From Roseiarcus sp963820095 (GTDB taxonomy: Bacteria; Pseudomonadota; Alphaproteobacteria; Rhizobiales; Beijerinckiaceae), in contig CAWFZA010000041.1 of the NCBI GenBank assembly GCA_963820095.1, positions 124,001-188,000 on the forward strand: a DNA stretch of 64,000 nucleotides, given 5' to 3'. Position 1 is the stretch's first letter. Every line of letters starts with the position of its first letter. A program made the position numbers and the translations under genes. This document shows positions 28,732-38,936 of this stretch, piece by piece. The notes beneath the pieces were generated by a model. That model ran no database searches. It was not told where the DNA came from and saw only the letters and a list, made by a program, of their open reading frames with translations.

Positions 28732-29853
28732 ATGTCGGCAAGAGAACCGCGAAGCGCCTGGTCGGCGCGCGACTGGGCGCAGACGATCGCCCCTTACCGC
28801 CGCGCAAGCGCCGCTCGCGGGATCTTCGAGCTCGCGGTTACTTTTGCGCCATTTGTCGCGGTCTGGACCGCGATAATGATCGCCGCGCAACATGGCCAGT
28901 TCTGGCTTTCCGTCGCGCTGGCGCCGCTCGCCGCCGGGCTCCTCATTCGCCTGTTCATCATCCAGCACGATTGCGGGCATGGGTCGTTTTTCCCCAGCAA
29001 GTTCGCCAACGACTGGGTCGGCCGGGCGATCGGCGTCTTGACGATGACGCCCTACGATCATTGGCGGCGCTGCCATGCAATCCATCACGCAACGTCCGGC
29101 AATCTCGACCGGCGCGGGATCGGCGACATCAAGACGCTGACTGTGCATGAGTATTTCGCTCGCGACTGGCGCGGCCGCTTATCCTACCGCCTCTACCGCC
29201 ATCCACTGGTGATGTTTGGGCTGGGCCCGGCCTACGTGTTCCTCTTCGAGAACCGCTTGCCGGCCGGCTTCACGCGCCAGGGGGCGATGCCTTGGCTCAG
29301 CACCATGACCACCAACGCCGGAATCCTCCTTGCCGCCGGGCTCCTGGTTGCATGCGTCGGCTTCACGACGCTCCTTATCGTCCATATGCCGATTGTCGTG
29401 CTTGCCGCGACGATGGGCGTGTGGCTGTTCTACGTCCAGCATCAATTCGAGGCGACGACATGGGACGAGACCACGGATTGGCGCCAGCCTGAAGCGGCGC
29501 TGCACGGCAGCTCGCATTACGATTTGCCGCCTGTGCTGCGCTGGTTCAGCGCCAATATCGGCATGCATCACGTGCATCACCTGTCGAGCGGCGTCCCTTT
29601 CTATCGCCTCCCCGAGGTCTTGAGGACCTATCCTGAGCTTCGTGAAGTCGGGCGGCTCACGCTGTGGCGCAGCATCATTTGTGTCCGTTTGGCGCTGTGG
29701 GACGAGGAAACGCGCCGGCTGTTGTCGTTTCGCGAGGCGAGGGCGGCGCACGCTGATCGTTTGACCAGGAATTCCGTGGGGGTGGCGGCCTCTATCTCTC
29801 CCTCAAGGCCTCCGATCCGATTTTGGCCAGCGGCGAAAGAAGGTAGTCGATGA
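28732..29853 (+). CDS. Membrane fatty acid desaturase (delta-12/omega-6 type)
   Basis: A 373-aa di-iron membrane desaturase that introduces double bonds into acyl lipids. All three His boxes are present: HDCGH (near 79), HAIHH (115-119) and HHVHH near residue 280, separated by two hydrophobic double spans. The ATG at 28732 has GAGG upstream. The last 62 nt overlap the 3' end of the convergent secretion-adaptor gene; the tail past residue 345 is variable and could be a read-through extension. Box spacing resembles omega-6 desaturases; regiochemistry is not provable from sequence. Confidence 0.88.
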   Translation: MSAREPRSAWSARDWAQTIAPYRRASAARGIFELAVTFAPFVAVWTAIMIAAQHGQFWLSVALAPLAAGLLIRLFIIQHDCGHGSFFPSKFANDWVGRAIGVLTMTPYDHWRRCHAIHHATSGNLDRRGIGDIKTLTVHEYFARDWRGRLSYRLYRHPLVMFGLGPAYVFLFENRLPAGFTRQGAMPWLSTMTTNAGILLAAGLLVACVGFTTLLIVHMPIVVLAATMGVWLFYVQHQFEATTWDETTDWRQPEAALHGSSHYDLPPVLRWFSANIGMHHVHHLSSGVPFYRLPEVLRTYPELREVGRLTLWRSIICVRLALWDEETRRLLSFREARAAHADRLTRNSVGVAASISPSRPPIRFWPAAKEGSR

Positions 29854-31360
29854 CCCGGCGGGAGTCGGTCCGGATTTCGACGGTGGCGGTCATGCCAGGG
29901 GTCAAGGGGATGGTTGCGTTGTCGATCTTCATCGCCGTTTCGTCGAGCGACACAGTCACAGGAAAAACGAAGCTTTCGGGCTGACCGGGGGCCGTCGGCG
30001 CCTCAGGGGCCACATTGGCCGTCGCCGTGGCGTTGGCGAGAGCGCGTTTGGCGTCCTGCTCCGCGATCGCCGCGGACGCGATATTCACGACCTTGCCATG
30101 GAGCGCGCCGAAGCGAGTGAACGGGAAGGCGTCGACCTTGATCACCGCGTCCTGACCCGGCTTGACAAAGCCGATATCGAGATTGGCCACGAGCGCTTCG
30201 ACCTGAAGCTTGCCGCCGATGGGCGTCAGCACGATGAGTTGCTGGCCGGTGGTGACAACCTGGCCGACGGTGGTGACCGCGAGCTGCTGGACGACTCCGT
30301 CCGTGGGCGCATAGAGCCTCGTGCGAGCAAGGCGCGCGTTCGCCTTGGCGAGCGCCTGACGGGCTTCGTCCGCCTTGCGCGCCGCGTCAGCGAGCTTGTT
30401 CTCGTTGTCGGCGATGAACTGAGAGATGGTCTTCGCTTTTTCGCTGCGCACCGACCGGATCGCCGCGTCGGTTTCAATCAATTGTCCCTGGTCGGACGCG
30501 AGCGCGGCCTCCGACTTTTCCAGCTCCTCCTTGGCGTTATAGAGATCGATCTTGGTGCCAACATTGAGGTCGATCGCCTGCTGCCTGGTCGAGACGCGCT
30601 GGTTCAAGGTCTCCATCAGCTTGTTCTGGAAGGCGATGCTCATGTTGAGGCGTTTCTGCGTCGCGAGCTTCTCCGACATCTGCCGGTCGAGCGCTTTCAG
30701 CGCGTCGGAGAGCTGGGCGAGATCCGCGCGCAAGACGGCCTCTTCCCGCAACTGGAACTGTTCAGGCAAACCCGCGTCCCAAGCGATCTTCATTTCGGCC
30801 TGGCCGGCCAGATTTTCGACCGCCCCGGAATCGGCCGCCGGCGCCTCATCCTGGCTGCGCGCGTCAAGCCGGTCGCGCGCGTCTTGGCCATTCGTCTGCG
30901 CCGCACGCACCGCGTTGATCGCGTAGCGGCGCCGCGCGATCTCGGCCAGGCCCGCGTTCAGCGCATTCTGCGCGCTCAACACGTCGGCGTTGGCGTCTGC
31001 GGGATCGAGCTCCAGGAGCAGATCTCCCGCCTTGACGGTTTGGCCTTTCACGACGTGGATCGCGGCGATCTTGCCCGGATCAAGCGGCTCGATCACCTTG
31101 GCGTAGCCAACGGTCTCGATCTTGCCCGGCGCCGTCGCATGAACGTCGAGCCGGCCGAAATACGACCAGACCAGCGCCGCCAGCGCACAGGCGCTGATCG
31201 TCGCCATCAGCGCGATCGGCAGCGGCGGGGGCGGAGTTTCCAGGATTTCGAGCGCGGCTGGCAGAAATTCCCGATCGCGCCCCGAGACTGCGAGCGGAGC
31301 CGGCCGCGAAGGCCGAGGTTGAGGCGGGGGCGCGACCGGCGGCGCAGCGCGTTCGTTCAT
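29792..31360 (-). CDS. Type I secretion periplasmic adaptor (HlyD family)
   Basis: A 522-aa membrane-fusion protein linking the ABC exporter to an outer-membrane channel. The ATG at 31360 overlaps the ABC gene stop (ATGA), so the longer frame from 31402 is rejected. A Pro-rich cytoplasmic leader, one TM helix (about residues 60-85), a lipoyl segment (AIHVVKGQTVKAGDLLLELD), a long coiled-coil (about 130-370) and a C-terminal barrel with ITLTPGMTATVEIRTDSRRV-like spacing identify the family. No TolC gene is adjacent; the lipoprotein at 8.7 kb belongs to another cluster. Confidence 0.92.
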   Translation of the reverse strand: MNERAAPPVAPPPQPRPSRPAPLAVSGRDREFLPAALEILETPPPPLPIALMATISACALAALVWSYFGRLDVHATAPGKIETVGYAKVIEPLDPGKIAAIHVVKGQTVKAGDLLLELDPADANADVLSAQNALNAGLAEIARRRYAINAVRAAQTNGQDARDRLDARSQDEAPAADSGAVENLAGQAEMKIAWDAGLPEQFQLREEAVLRADLAQLSDALKALDRQMSEKLATQKRLNMSIAFQNKLMETLNQRVSTRQQAIDLNVGTKIDLYNAKEELEKSEAALASDQGQLIETDAAIRSVRSEKAKTISQFIADNENKLADAARKADEARQALAKANARLARTRLYAPTDGVVQQLAVTTVGQVVTTGQQLIVLTPIGGKLQVEALVANLDIGFVKPGQDAVIKVDAFPFTRFGALHGKVVNIASAAIAEQDAKRALANATATANVAPEAPTAPGQPESFVFPVTVSLDETAMKIDNATIPLTPGMTATVEIRTDSRRVIDYLLSPLAKIGSEALRER

Positions 31361-33531
31361 GCCGGCGCCCTCACCTTGCCCTGATCGGATTGCAGCGCCC
31401 AAAGGCGAGCATAGAGGCCACCTTCGCGCACGAGTAGCTCTTCATGCCCCCCGACCTCGACGATCTCGCCTCTTAGCATTCCCACGATCCGGGAGCAGGG
31501 GCGAACCGCCGCCAGGCGATGCGCTATGATGATGACGGTGCGCCCGCGCACGATCGAGCGCATGTTATCCTGAATGATCCGTTCGCTCTCGTAGTCGAGG
31601 GCCGACGTTGCTTCATCGAGGATCAAGATCCGTGGATTGGTCGCCAAAGCCCGGGCGATGGCGATGCGCTGACGCTGACCCCCAGAGAGATTGGCGCCAC
31701 GTTCCTCAATCATCGTGTCGTAGCCTTGGGGCAACTGGGCGATGAATTCGTCCGCGCCCGCGAGCCGGGCCGCATGCATCACCACCACGCGGGCCACGGC
31801 GGGATCGCCGAGCGCGATGTTCTCGTGGATGGTGCGGTTGAAGAGAATGTTCTCCTGCAGCACTACCCCGATCTGTCGGCGCAGCCAACCCGGATCGAGC
31901 TGGCTGATGTCGACGCCATCGAGCATCACCTGACCAGATTGCGGGCTATAGAGGCGTTGGACGAGCTTGGTCAGGGTCGATTTTCCGGAGCCCGACGGGC
32001 CGACGACCCCAATCACCTCGCCTGGCTCGATCGACAACGAGACTTTTCGCAGGGCGTCGGCCGCGTCCGGCCGGTAGCGCATCGTCACATCGCGAAACTC
32101 GATGGCGCCCCGCGGGGGCGGCAAGGTCAGAAGGTTTTGCGGCGCCGGCTCCGGCGGCGCGTTGAGGATGTCGCCCAGACGCGCGACGGACACCTGCACC
32201 TGTTGAAAATCCTGCCACAACTGCGACAGGCGAAGGATCGGCTGCACCACCTGGCTCGCGATCATGTTGAAGGCTATGAGTTCGCCGACCGTCATCGTCC
32301 CTTCGATCACCGATTGCGCGCCGACAAACAGGATCAGCGCGGTGGTAACCTTGCTCACATACTGGATGAGATTCTGTCCGAGGGTGCCGGAAATTCCTGC
32401 ATTGAAGGAGGTGCGGACGTAAGCCGCCAGCCGCTCCTCCCATTGCGCCTGCATCATCGGCTCGACGCTTGCCGCCTTGAGGGTCTGCGCGCCGACGATC
32501 GATTCGACCAGGAACTGCTGCGACCGGGCGCCGCGGTTGAACTTCTCGTTGATCTGTTCGCGGAGCACCGGCCGGATGAGAGTGGCGATGACGACATAGA
32601 CTGGTATCGAAGCCAGCACGACCAGAGTGAGCTTGACCGAATAGATGAACATCACCACGAAGAAGATCAGCGTGAAGATGAGATCGAGCAGCGAGGTCAG
32701 CCCCTGTCCGGTCAGAAAGCCGCGGATCGTCTCGAGCTCGCGCATGCGAGCCACCGTCTGGCCGGCAGGACGGGTCTCGAAATAGGCTAGCGGCAGCCGG
32801 AAAAGATGACGGAAAAGGCGCCGGCCCAGTTCGACGTCCATCCGGTTGGTGGTGTGGCTGAGAGTATAGGTCCGCAAGAACTGCAGGATGGTCTCGAACA
32901 ATCCCAGCGTCACCATGCCCACGATGAGCACGATCAGCGTCGAGAGGCCTTTGTGGACGAGCACCTTGTCGATGACGAGCTGGAAAAAGATCGGCGTAGC
33001 CAGCGCGAACAATTGCACGAACAGCGACGCCACCAGCACATGGGCAAGCGCGCGCCGGTAGCGCACGATCGAGGGCCAGAACCAGCGGAACCCGAAGGTG
33101 GTGGGATCGACGCCCTCCCCGCCAAACCGGCGTGTGATCAGCACCAGTTCGCCTGAGGATAACGCCGCTATGTCCTCCACGGGCAATTCGTGCGCTGTCC
33201 GGGCAATCGGGTCGATCAGCCTCGCCATGCCCTTCGTTGAACCTGCGCCCAGGACTGCGAAGCCGCCTTCCTTTAGAGCTAGGATCGCCGGATAGGGAAT
33301 GACGCCGAGGCGCTTTGCGGTGACCCGGCGAAGGATGCGTGACTTCAGTTTGAGGATATTCGCGCCGCGAACGATATCCTCAGCCTGGGCTCTGCGGCCG
33401 GTCAGAGCAAGCTGATGCTTCAGCTGCGCGGGGTCGCCAGCGATGCGGTAATATCCCGCCACCAACGAAAGCCCACACAGCCCAGAGTCCAATAGTTGCG
33501 CCGGCGGAGATCCCATCTCGCTCTTGCCCAT
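31357..33531 (-). CDS. Type I secretion ABC transporter (C39-like/TM/ATPase)
   Basis: A 724-aa HlyB/LapB-type exporter: an N-terminal C39 peptidase-like domain (GLCGLSLVAGYYRI, followed by the RVTAKRLGVIPYPAILAL block), six TM helices (about 160-430), and an ABC ATPase with Walker A GPSGSGKST, signature LSGGQRQR and Walker B ILILDEATSALD. It would drive secretion of a large RTX-type or adhesin protein directly across both membranes. Its partner adaptor overlaps by 4 nt. No Gly/Asp-rich repeat protein substrate is encoded in this window. Confidence 0.94.
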   Translation of the reverse strand: MGKSEMGSPPAQLLDSGLCGLSLVAGYYRIAGDPAQLKHQLALTGRRAQAEDIVRGANILKLKSRILRRVTAKRLGVIPYPAILALKEGGFAVLGAGSTKGMARLIDPIARTAHELPVEDIAALSSGELVLITRRFGGEGVDPTTFGFRWFWPSIVRYRRALAHVLVASLFVQLFALATPIFFQLVIDKVLVHKGLSTLIVLIVGMVTLGLFETILQFLRTYTLSHTTNRMDVELGRRLFRHLFRLPLAYFETRPAGQTVARMRELETIRGFLTGQGLTSLLDLIFTLIFFVVMFIYSVKLTLVVLASIPVYVVIATLIRPVLREQINEKFNRGARSQQFLVESIVGAQTLKAASVEPMMQAQWEERLAAYVRTSFNAGISGTLGQNLIQYVSKVTTALILFVGAQSVIEGTMTVGELIAFNMIASQVVQPILRLSQLWQDFQQVQVSVARLGDILNAPPEPAPQNLLTLPPPRGAIEFRDVTMRYRPDAADALRKVSLSIEPGEVIGVVGPSGSGKSTLTKLVQRLYSPQSGQVMLDGVDISQLDPGWLRRQIGVVLQENILFNRTIHENIALGDPAVARVVVMHAARLAGADEFIAQLPQGYDTMIEERGANLSGGQRQRIAIARALATNPRILILDEATSALDYESERIIQDNMRSIVRGRTVIIIAHRLAAVRPCSRIVGMLRGEIVEVGGHEELLVREGGLYARLWALQSDQGKVRAPA

Positions 33532-33900
33532 CGCGCTAGTTTACCAAAATTGTCACGTTATTACAGTTATACCTTTATTCTCGACCTTCGCGCAACGACA
33601 ATGTTTCCTCCACGAATTTGTGGGTGCGCCTGCTGGTGGTCTAGCGTCGAAATTCTCGCACTATTGAACGCCGGCAAGTTGTGCGTCTCAGTGATATAGT
33701 CGCGTTCGCTCGACTGCACGTAATCAGGTTCAACAGAACTCTCTTGCTGACCGCTCGCATATATTGTGGTTCAAGCTTGCACGAAACCGAGGACCATTGC
33801 CGGCATCGGACGCCACTCTAAGTTGCGGAAGCCGGCGAAGGGTTTCCGATAACTCCTCGGGCGCCCGACCACAGTGGATCCGCTCGGTAAGGAGGCTTTC
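33532..33900. other. Intergenic, AT-richer divergent promoter region
   Basis: These 369 bases lie between the divergent ABC exporter and DUF2277 genes. 33540-33600 is markedly AT-rich, as expected for the exporter promoter. No specific operator or RNA gene recognised. Confidence 0.4.
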
Positions 33901-34167
33901 ATGTGTCGCAACATCCGCCAGCTGTTCAATTTTGAGCCGCCCGCCAGCGAAGAAGAGATCCGCGCCTCCGCGCTTCAGTTCGTGCGTAAGGTGAGCGGCT
34001 TCACGAAGCCGTCGCAAGCCAACGTCGAGGCGTTCGACCGCGCTGTCGACGAGGTGTCCCAGGCGGCGCGCAAGCTCATTTTTTCGCTCCAGAGTTCGGC
34101 TGCACCTCGTGATCGGGATCTCGAGGCCCGCAAGGCGCGGGAGCGATCGCGGCTTCGCTACGGATAG
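33901..34167 (+). CDS. DUF2277 family protein
   Basis: An 88-aa conserved bacterial protein starting MCRNIRQLFNFEPPAS, the diagnostic DUF2277 N-terminus, then LQFVRKVSGFTKPSQAN and FDRAVDEV. The ATG at 33901 has GGAGG seven bases upstream, so the open extension to 33874 is rejected. The family is small and helical with no established function. Confidence 0.9.
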   Translation: MCRNIRQLFNFEPPASEEEIRASALQFVRKVSGFTKPSQANVEAFDRAVDEVSQAARKLIFSLQSSAAPRDRDLEARKARERSRLRYG

Positions 34168-34184
34168 CTGCGTCTCGCGTTCGC

Positions 34185-35035
34185 TCACGGGCCGGGATAG
34201 GCGCTGGCGTCGGGGGATCGCCAGCCCCGCAGCCCCCCGTCGGCTGGACGGAAGACCTCGACCTTGAGCGGATAGCAGCGCGCGGCGTCGCTCGAATGGC
34301 CCGCGCCGCAATCGCCGCCTGGGCAGGCCGACAGCGCGCCGATGAGATCGATCTCGGCGAAGAACTCGATGAAATCGCCGGGACGCGCGGGACTGGCCTT
34401 CATGAAGTAGCGGTGGGAGGCGCGCTCAAAGCCGGTGCACATGAACACGTTGAGCACGTCGTGGACATGCGCCTCCGCTTCGCGCGAGGAAAGCTTCATC
34501 CGTTCCGCCAGCGCGCGCGTGAGGTTCGAATGGCAGCAATGGTGATAGTCGTCCCCGGTCAAGAGCCGGTTCGTATACGGATCGCATCGGGTGCCGATGA
34601 TGTCGTGCACCCCGGCCCCGTCGTCGTCGAAACCGTACCAGCCGAGCGTGTCGTGGGTGATGGTCGCCATCGGCCGAGATAGGGCAAGGCGCTCCAGAGC
34701 CGGGCGCCGGCGGTCACATGGGTCGCGTTGAGCGCGCGCGTCTTGCCGCTGAAGAACCGCTCGGAGAGATTTGTTGCGCTCCACAGATTGAGGTCGCCGA
34801 CCTGCGGCCCCTCGATGCTGACGATGCGGAAAAAATGTCCGGCCTCGACGTCGAACGCCCGCGCCTCGCGCGGCGGCACGACTGTCTCGCCGATCTTCGT
34901 CAGCCCCATGCGCGCATTGTCGTAGAAGGCCGCGTCATAGACGGGCAGCCGGTCGAGCGCGTAGACGGCGACGGGTTTGGCTGCGCGACGCTGGTCTGCG
35001 TCCGGGGGAGGCTGCATCTGAGTTCGGTTTGGCAT
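34185..35035 (-). CDS. DUF1989 (urea-carboxylase-associated) family protein, one frameshift
   Basis: The N-terminal half (PREARAFDVEAGHFFRIV, QVGDLNLWSATNLSERFF) and C-terminal half (HDIIGTRCDPYTNRLL, GDDYHHCCHSNLTRAL, HDVLNVFMCTGF) are in different frames that join near 34680, where SALPYL meets PMATITHD. Repaired length is about 283 aa, normal for DUF1989 proteins associated with urea carboxylase. No urea carboxylase gene is nearby, so the pathway is uncertain. The ATG at 35035 is preferred over an upstream TTG. Confidence 0.78.
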
Positions 35036-35146
35036 GGCTGCCAAGTCTAGTTGACGGGAGCGCGGCCGGCAAAGTCGCCCGAGTCTCGTTCCGCCCCGTG
35101 CGTTGTGCTACGCAGACATCTCTTGCAGCGAGGTTTGGAGTAAAAG

Positions 35147-35629
35147 ATGCGGGGCGATCAACAGGTTATTGACTATCTCAACCGAGCGCTGCGGCATGAA
35201 CTCGCGGCGGTCAATCAATATTGGCTGCACTACCGGATTCTGGACAACTGGGGCTACAAGGAATTCGCGAAAACCTGGCGCAAGGAGTCGATCGAGGAAA
35301 TGCAGCACGCCGACCAGCTGGTTGCGCGGATTTTGTTTCTGGACGGCCAGCCCAACATGCAGTCGCTCGACCAGCTGAGAATTGGCAAAACCGTCAAGGA
35401 AATCCTTGAATGCGATCTTGAGGCGGAAATCCACGCTCGTGAGCTCTATCTGGAGGCGGCCCGTCGCTGCGATGAGGCCAACGACCGGGTGTCCAGAATC
35501 TTGTTTGAGAAATTGACCTCCGACGAGGAGGAGCACATCGACTTCCTGGAAGCACAGCTGACCCTGGTCGACCAGCTCGGTCTTCAACTCTACGCGCAAA
35601 AGCACGTCGGCGAACTGGAAGGCGATTAA
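35147..35629 (+). CDS. bfr: Bacterioferritin
   Basis: A 160-aa haem-containing iron-storage ferritin. Ferroxidase ligands are all present: Glu18, Glu51, His54, Glu94, Glu127 and His130. The haem axial ligand Met52 is also conserved (EEMQHAD). Length matches the family. It forms a 24-subunit cytoplasmic cage oxidising and storing iron. No bacterioferritin-associated ferredoxin gene is adjacent. Confidence 0.97.
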   Translation: MRGDQQVIDYLNRALRHELAAVNQYWLHYRILDNWGYKEFAKTWRKESIEEMQHADQLVARILFLDGQPNMQSLDQLRIGKTVKEILECDLEAEIHARELYLEAARRCDEANDRVSRILFEKLTSDEEEHIDFLEAQLTLVDQLGLQLYAQKHVGELEGD

Positions 35630-35714
35630 ACGGCTTGGGCTCCGGGGCCGGGGCTCGCGCGCGCGAATGATTTCATGGGCTTAGGGGTGCGATTCCGACT
35701 AAATGCAAGGCGCT

Positions 35715-37011
35715 TCAGGCCAGGCGCCAGACCGTGACCGGCTCGGCGTAGCCGCGCACCGGGAGAGGTCCGAGCGGAAGAACCTCGCCGACAGCGTCGC
35801 CCGCGGCCTCGCGCACGGCCTCGGAGACGACCAGCTGCGAGCCGACCTCTTTGTTGAGGCTCTCGAGGCGCGAGGCCAGGTTCACCGTGTCGCCGATGAC
35901 CGTATATTCCTTGCGGCGTGGCGAGCCGACGGTCCCGGCCACCGCCTGACCGATGTGGATTCCGATGCCGAGGCGAATCGGCCAAGGGTCGTCGGCGTTG
36001 CTCAAGTCGATGGCGCTGAGCATCTCGCGCGCCGCAGTAACGGCGTTCGCAGCCTCGAGAGGGTCGTCGATCGGCGCGCCGAAAATCGCGAGCAGCCCGT
36101 CCCCCAGGAACTTGTTCACAATGCCGTTGTGCCGGTCGACGACGTCGACCAGGATTTCGAAGACGGCGTCGAGCCGCGCGACGACTTCGGCGGGCGTGCG
36201 CGTGCGCGCGGCCGCGGTGAAGCTGCGGATGTCAACGAACATGACGCAGACCCGTCTCATTTCGCTGAGCTCGGCCGCGCCGATTGCGATGCAGCCGCTC
36301 GACCACTTGCGGCGAGACGTGTTGACCGAAGAGGTTGGTCACTTCGTCGCGAGCCGACGCCGCGGCGAGCGCCCGCCGGAAATGGCTCTTGATCGTCGCT
36401 CCGACATAGCCGGCCAGCAGGCCGGCCGCGAGAAGGACGGCGCTGCGCGTCAGATGATAGCCGATGCTGAAGTCTGGGTCCTCGCTTCGCCACTCGAGGT
36501 GCAAGATGACCATGGCCAGGGCGAAGAGCTCGACCGCAGCGACCGCTCCCGTGAAGGCCGAAAGCTTAAAGTCGAGCCGCAGAGTCGAGAGAATGATGAA
36601 GAGAAAATAGAGCAGCGCGGTCCACGTCCCGAAAACGGCCGGCGCGAAGAGATATCCCGCGAGGAGATAGAGCAGAACAGTCGGAAAGCTTGTTTCGACG
36701 AACGCGTTCACGTAGCGACCGAACACCGGAAAATTTCGACCGCGACGAATGAAGATCGTGAGCAGGCCCGCGGCGAACAGTTCGTATGCGACGAAGGCCG
36801 AGAACGCCGCCAACGCAGCCCGCACCGGAAGTCGATCGTGATAGATCGACCGGACGAAGCCGGGCGCGAACGCCGCGGCCGAGAGAATTAGAACGAGGAT
36901 GAAAGCCTGTAGGGCGGCCAGGATGAGCATGCGCCGCCGCTCGCTGAGCAGAATCTCGCGATTCAGCAGGCGCTGAAATGTGGTGTCGGCAGAGTCAGGG
37001 GGACCGTCCAT
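35715..37011 (-). CDS. Membrane adenylate/guanylate cyclase, one frameshift
   Basis: The ATG at 37011 begins a six-TM N-terminal domain (residues about 25-215) and a short helical linker ending in the family motif LFGQHVSPQVVERL. The frame changes near 36285 and continues as a class III catalytic domain: CVMFVDIRSFTA and FLGDGLLAIFGAP with the two metal Asp residues, and TVIGDTVNLASRLE. Repaired length is about 430 aa, as for rhizobial 6TM cyclases. It is one of three class III cyclases in this window. Confidence 0.82.
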
Positions 37012-37050
37012 CTCGATCCTTTCGGCGCGCCGGCGACGCCGAGCCGTCCC

Positions 37051-37773
37051 TTATTGGGTGAGCTCAAAGCGCGCCGTGACGGTCACGGTCAGCTTGTCCT
37101 CGCCTGCCTCGATCGGGGTCGGGGCTGAGGCGCTGGCGGCATAGACTCGGGAAAAGGCGACGGGCGGTTGGCGGCCGGCCTCTTCCGTGAGCATCATGAG
37201 TCGGCCGATCCTCGCGCCACCGGCGTTGGCGTAGATCTCGGCCTTGCGCCTGGCGTCGGCCACCGCCAATGGCCGCGCCTTGTCGAGCAGCGCGCTCGGA
37301 TCGTTGTGGCCAAAGCCGATGCCATAAATCGAGTTGGCGCCGGCCGTCACGGCTTTGTCGAGGAGGCCGCCTAAGCGCGGCATATCGCGAAGCGTCACAG
37401 CGACGTTGTTGCTCACGTTATAGCCGGTGATCGTCGGCGCCGTCTGTTGGCCCGGCGAGGGTTGCGAGAACATCGGCGAGATCGACATTTCGGAGGTCTG
37501 GATGTCGGCAGGAACGACGCCCTCCGACTTGATGAGCGAAACGAGCGCATTGGCCGCTTTGGCGTTGGCCGCCATCGCCTCGCCCGCGTTCTTTCCGGTG
37601 CTCGTCACACCGAGGGTCACCCGGGCGAAGTCGGGCGCGGCGCTGACGCTGCCTTCGCCGGTCACTTCGATCCAGCGGTCATTGCTGACGTCGATCGGGC
37701 GCTCCAGCGCCGCAGCGGGCGAGACCGCGGCAAGCGTCGCCAGGAATGTGATTAAAGCCAACCTGAGCCCCAT
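37051..37773 (-). CDS. SIMPL-domain (DUF541) periplasmic protein
   Basis: The ATG at 37773 with GGGAGG upstream gives 240 aa with a signal peptide cleaved after AALA. The SIMPL domain includes WIEVTGEGSVSAAPDFARVT, GYNVSNNVAVTLRDM and DARRKAEIYANAGGARIG. Family members are periplasmic or outer-membrane-associated oligomers of uncertain role. The open frame extends upstream to 37899 but lacks a start signal. Confidence 0.9.
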   Translation of the reverse strand: MGLRLALITFLATLAAVSPAAALERPIDVSNDRWIEVTGEGSVSAAPDFARVTLGVTSTGKNAGEAMAANAKAANALVSLIKSEGVVPADIQTSEMSISPMFSQPSPGQQTAPTITGYNVSNNVAVTLRDMPRLGGLLDKAVTAGANSIYGIGFGHNDPSALLDKARPLAVADARRKAEIYANAGGARIGRLMMLTEEAGRQPPVAFSRVYAASASAPTPIEAGEDKLTVTVTARFELTQ

Positions 37774-37960
37774 GAGTTTCCTCCCGGCCTTCATCTGTCG
37801 CGTATGAGGGATTGGAACGCAATCGCCTGTCGGAATGGCGGCCTCAGGGCGGGATGGGCCGTCGGCTCCCTGAGACCGTCGAAACTTATCGTCTCTCAAG
37901 CCGATCGTTGAGCAAGGCGGCCAAGGCTGCCGGCTCCTCGATCGCGCGCGCTGGGCTTCC

Positions 37961-38464
37961 TTACGTCTGGGGCTTCGGGGTCGAGCGATAGCGGAAGTCG
38001 CAATGGCTCGCTCCGCTCATGATGGTCTGGGTCCGGGTCAGCTTGATGCGCGGATCGTAGCCCTCGCAGAACGCGCCGTCGCGGTTGCAGGACAGGATGT
38101 CGCCGATGTCGCCAAGCCCCATGGCGCGATAGGTCTCGGCGTAGCGGCAGCGCTTGACATCGAAGTCGAACACGCCGGGCTTCTCGTCGATGACCTCGAT
38201 CGTCAGCGCGTCGTCCTTCGACCACAGAGGGAGGATCGCCTTGAAGCTCTCGAGATCGGCGCCGTCCTCCGCGCGCGAGGCGAATTCTTTCCCCGCGTCG
38301 ACCGCTGCGCGGCGGATGGCGCGGCGCAGGATGTCGCGCGCCTTCTCTTCGCCGAGCGTCTGGCGCATCTCGTCATAGATCGGCGCGATGATCGCGGCCT
38401 CGATTTTGCGGCGAGCGAGAATGCCGAGCTCGCCATCAGCGCCGTTATTCGTGCGGTCGTTCAT
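37961..38464 (-). CDS. L-2-amino-thiazoline-4-carboxylic acid hydrolase-like protein
   Basis: A 167-aa protein with the family core KRCRYAETYRAMG, ILSCNRDGAFCEGY and LTRTQTIMSGASHCDFRY. The family name comes from an enzyme of cysteine synthesis from a thiazoline in Pseudomonas; most members have no proven activity. The ATG at 38464 is preferred over a TTG at 38506. Confidence 0.85.
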   Translation of the reverse strand: MNDRTNNGADGELGILARRKIEAAIIAPIYDEMRQTLGEEKARDILRRAIRRAAVDAGKEFASRAEDGADLESFKAILPLWSKDDALTIEVIDEKPGVFDFDVKRCRYAETYRAMGLGDIGDILSCNRDGAFCEGYDPRIKLTRTQTIMSGASHCDFRYRSTPKPQT

Positions 38465-38595
38465 GACCGAAGCGTGCGACGGGGTCGGGACGGATGTCAA
38501 ATTCAAAGCTGTCCCCAGATGGTGCTTCGTTGAGGCTTGACGGGGCTCGACCGCCGTGCCCTCACTCAGCCGGGGTCCAGTAATACAAAATCGAC

Positions 38596-38835
38596 ATGGA
38601 GCGGCAGCGTCTCAAAGTCATGCTTGAGAAAGCGGAGCTGCGCATGTTCGAAGGCGCCTGGCGCGTCGCACGCCAAAAAGAACTGATCGCCGAAATGTCG
38701 GCCCGTGGCTTCGATCAAAAACCCTATCAGGAGGTATTGGCAAGGTTCGAGGAAACTCAGCGCCTTCACATTCAGCATGTGCGGCGGATAAAACAAGAGC
38801 TTTACGGCCCGATCCGACCCAGGGACGAGCGCTGA
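38596..38835 (+). CDS. Small helical hypothetical protein
   Basis: A 79-aa highly charged all-helical protein (LKVMLEKAELRMFEGAWRVA, QEVLARFEETQRLHIQHVRR). No signal, TM or metal site. The ribosome-binding site is weak, but no competing gene overlaps on the other strand and the composition is protein-like. Unrecognised. Confidence 0.5.
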   Translation: MERQRLKVMLEKAELRMFEGAWRVARQKELIAEMSARGFDQKPYQEVLARFEETQRLHIQHVRRIKQELYGPIRPRDER

Positions 38836-38936
38836 TATCAACGTCACGCTGGGCCGCGATCGGCTTGACAGGCGCTTGGTGCGGCGACGAGTTTGCCTTA
38901 CCGCGGGCGGAGCCCCGCGCCAAGCAGGAGAGCCCG

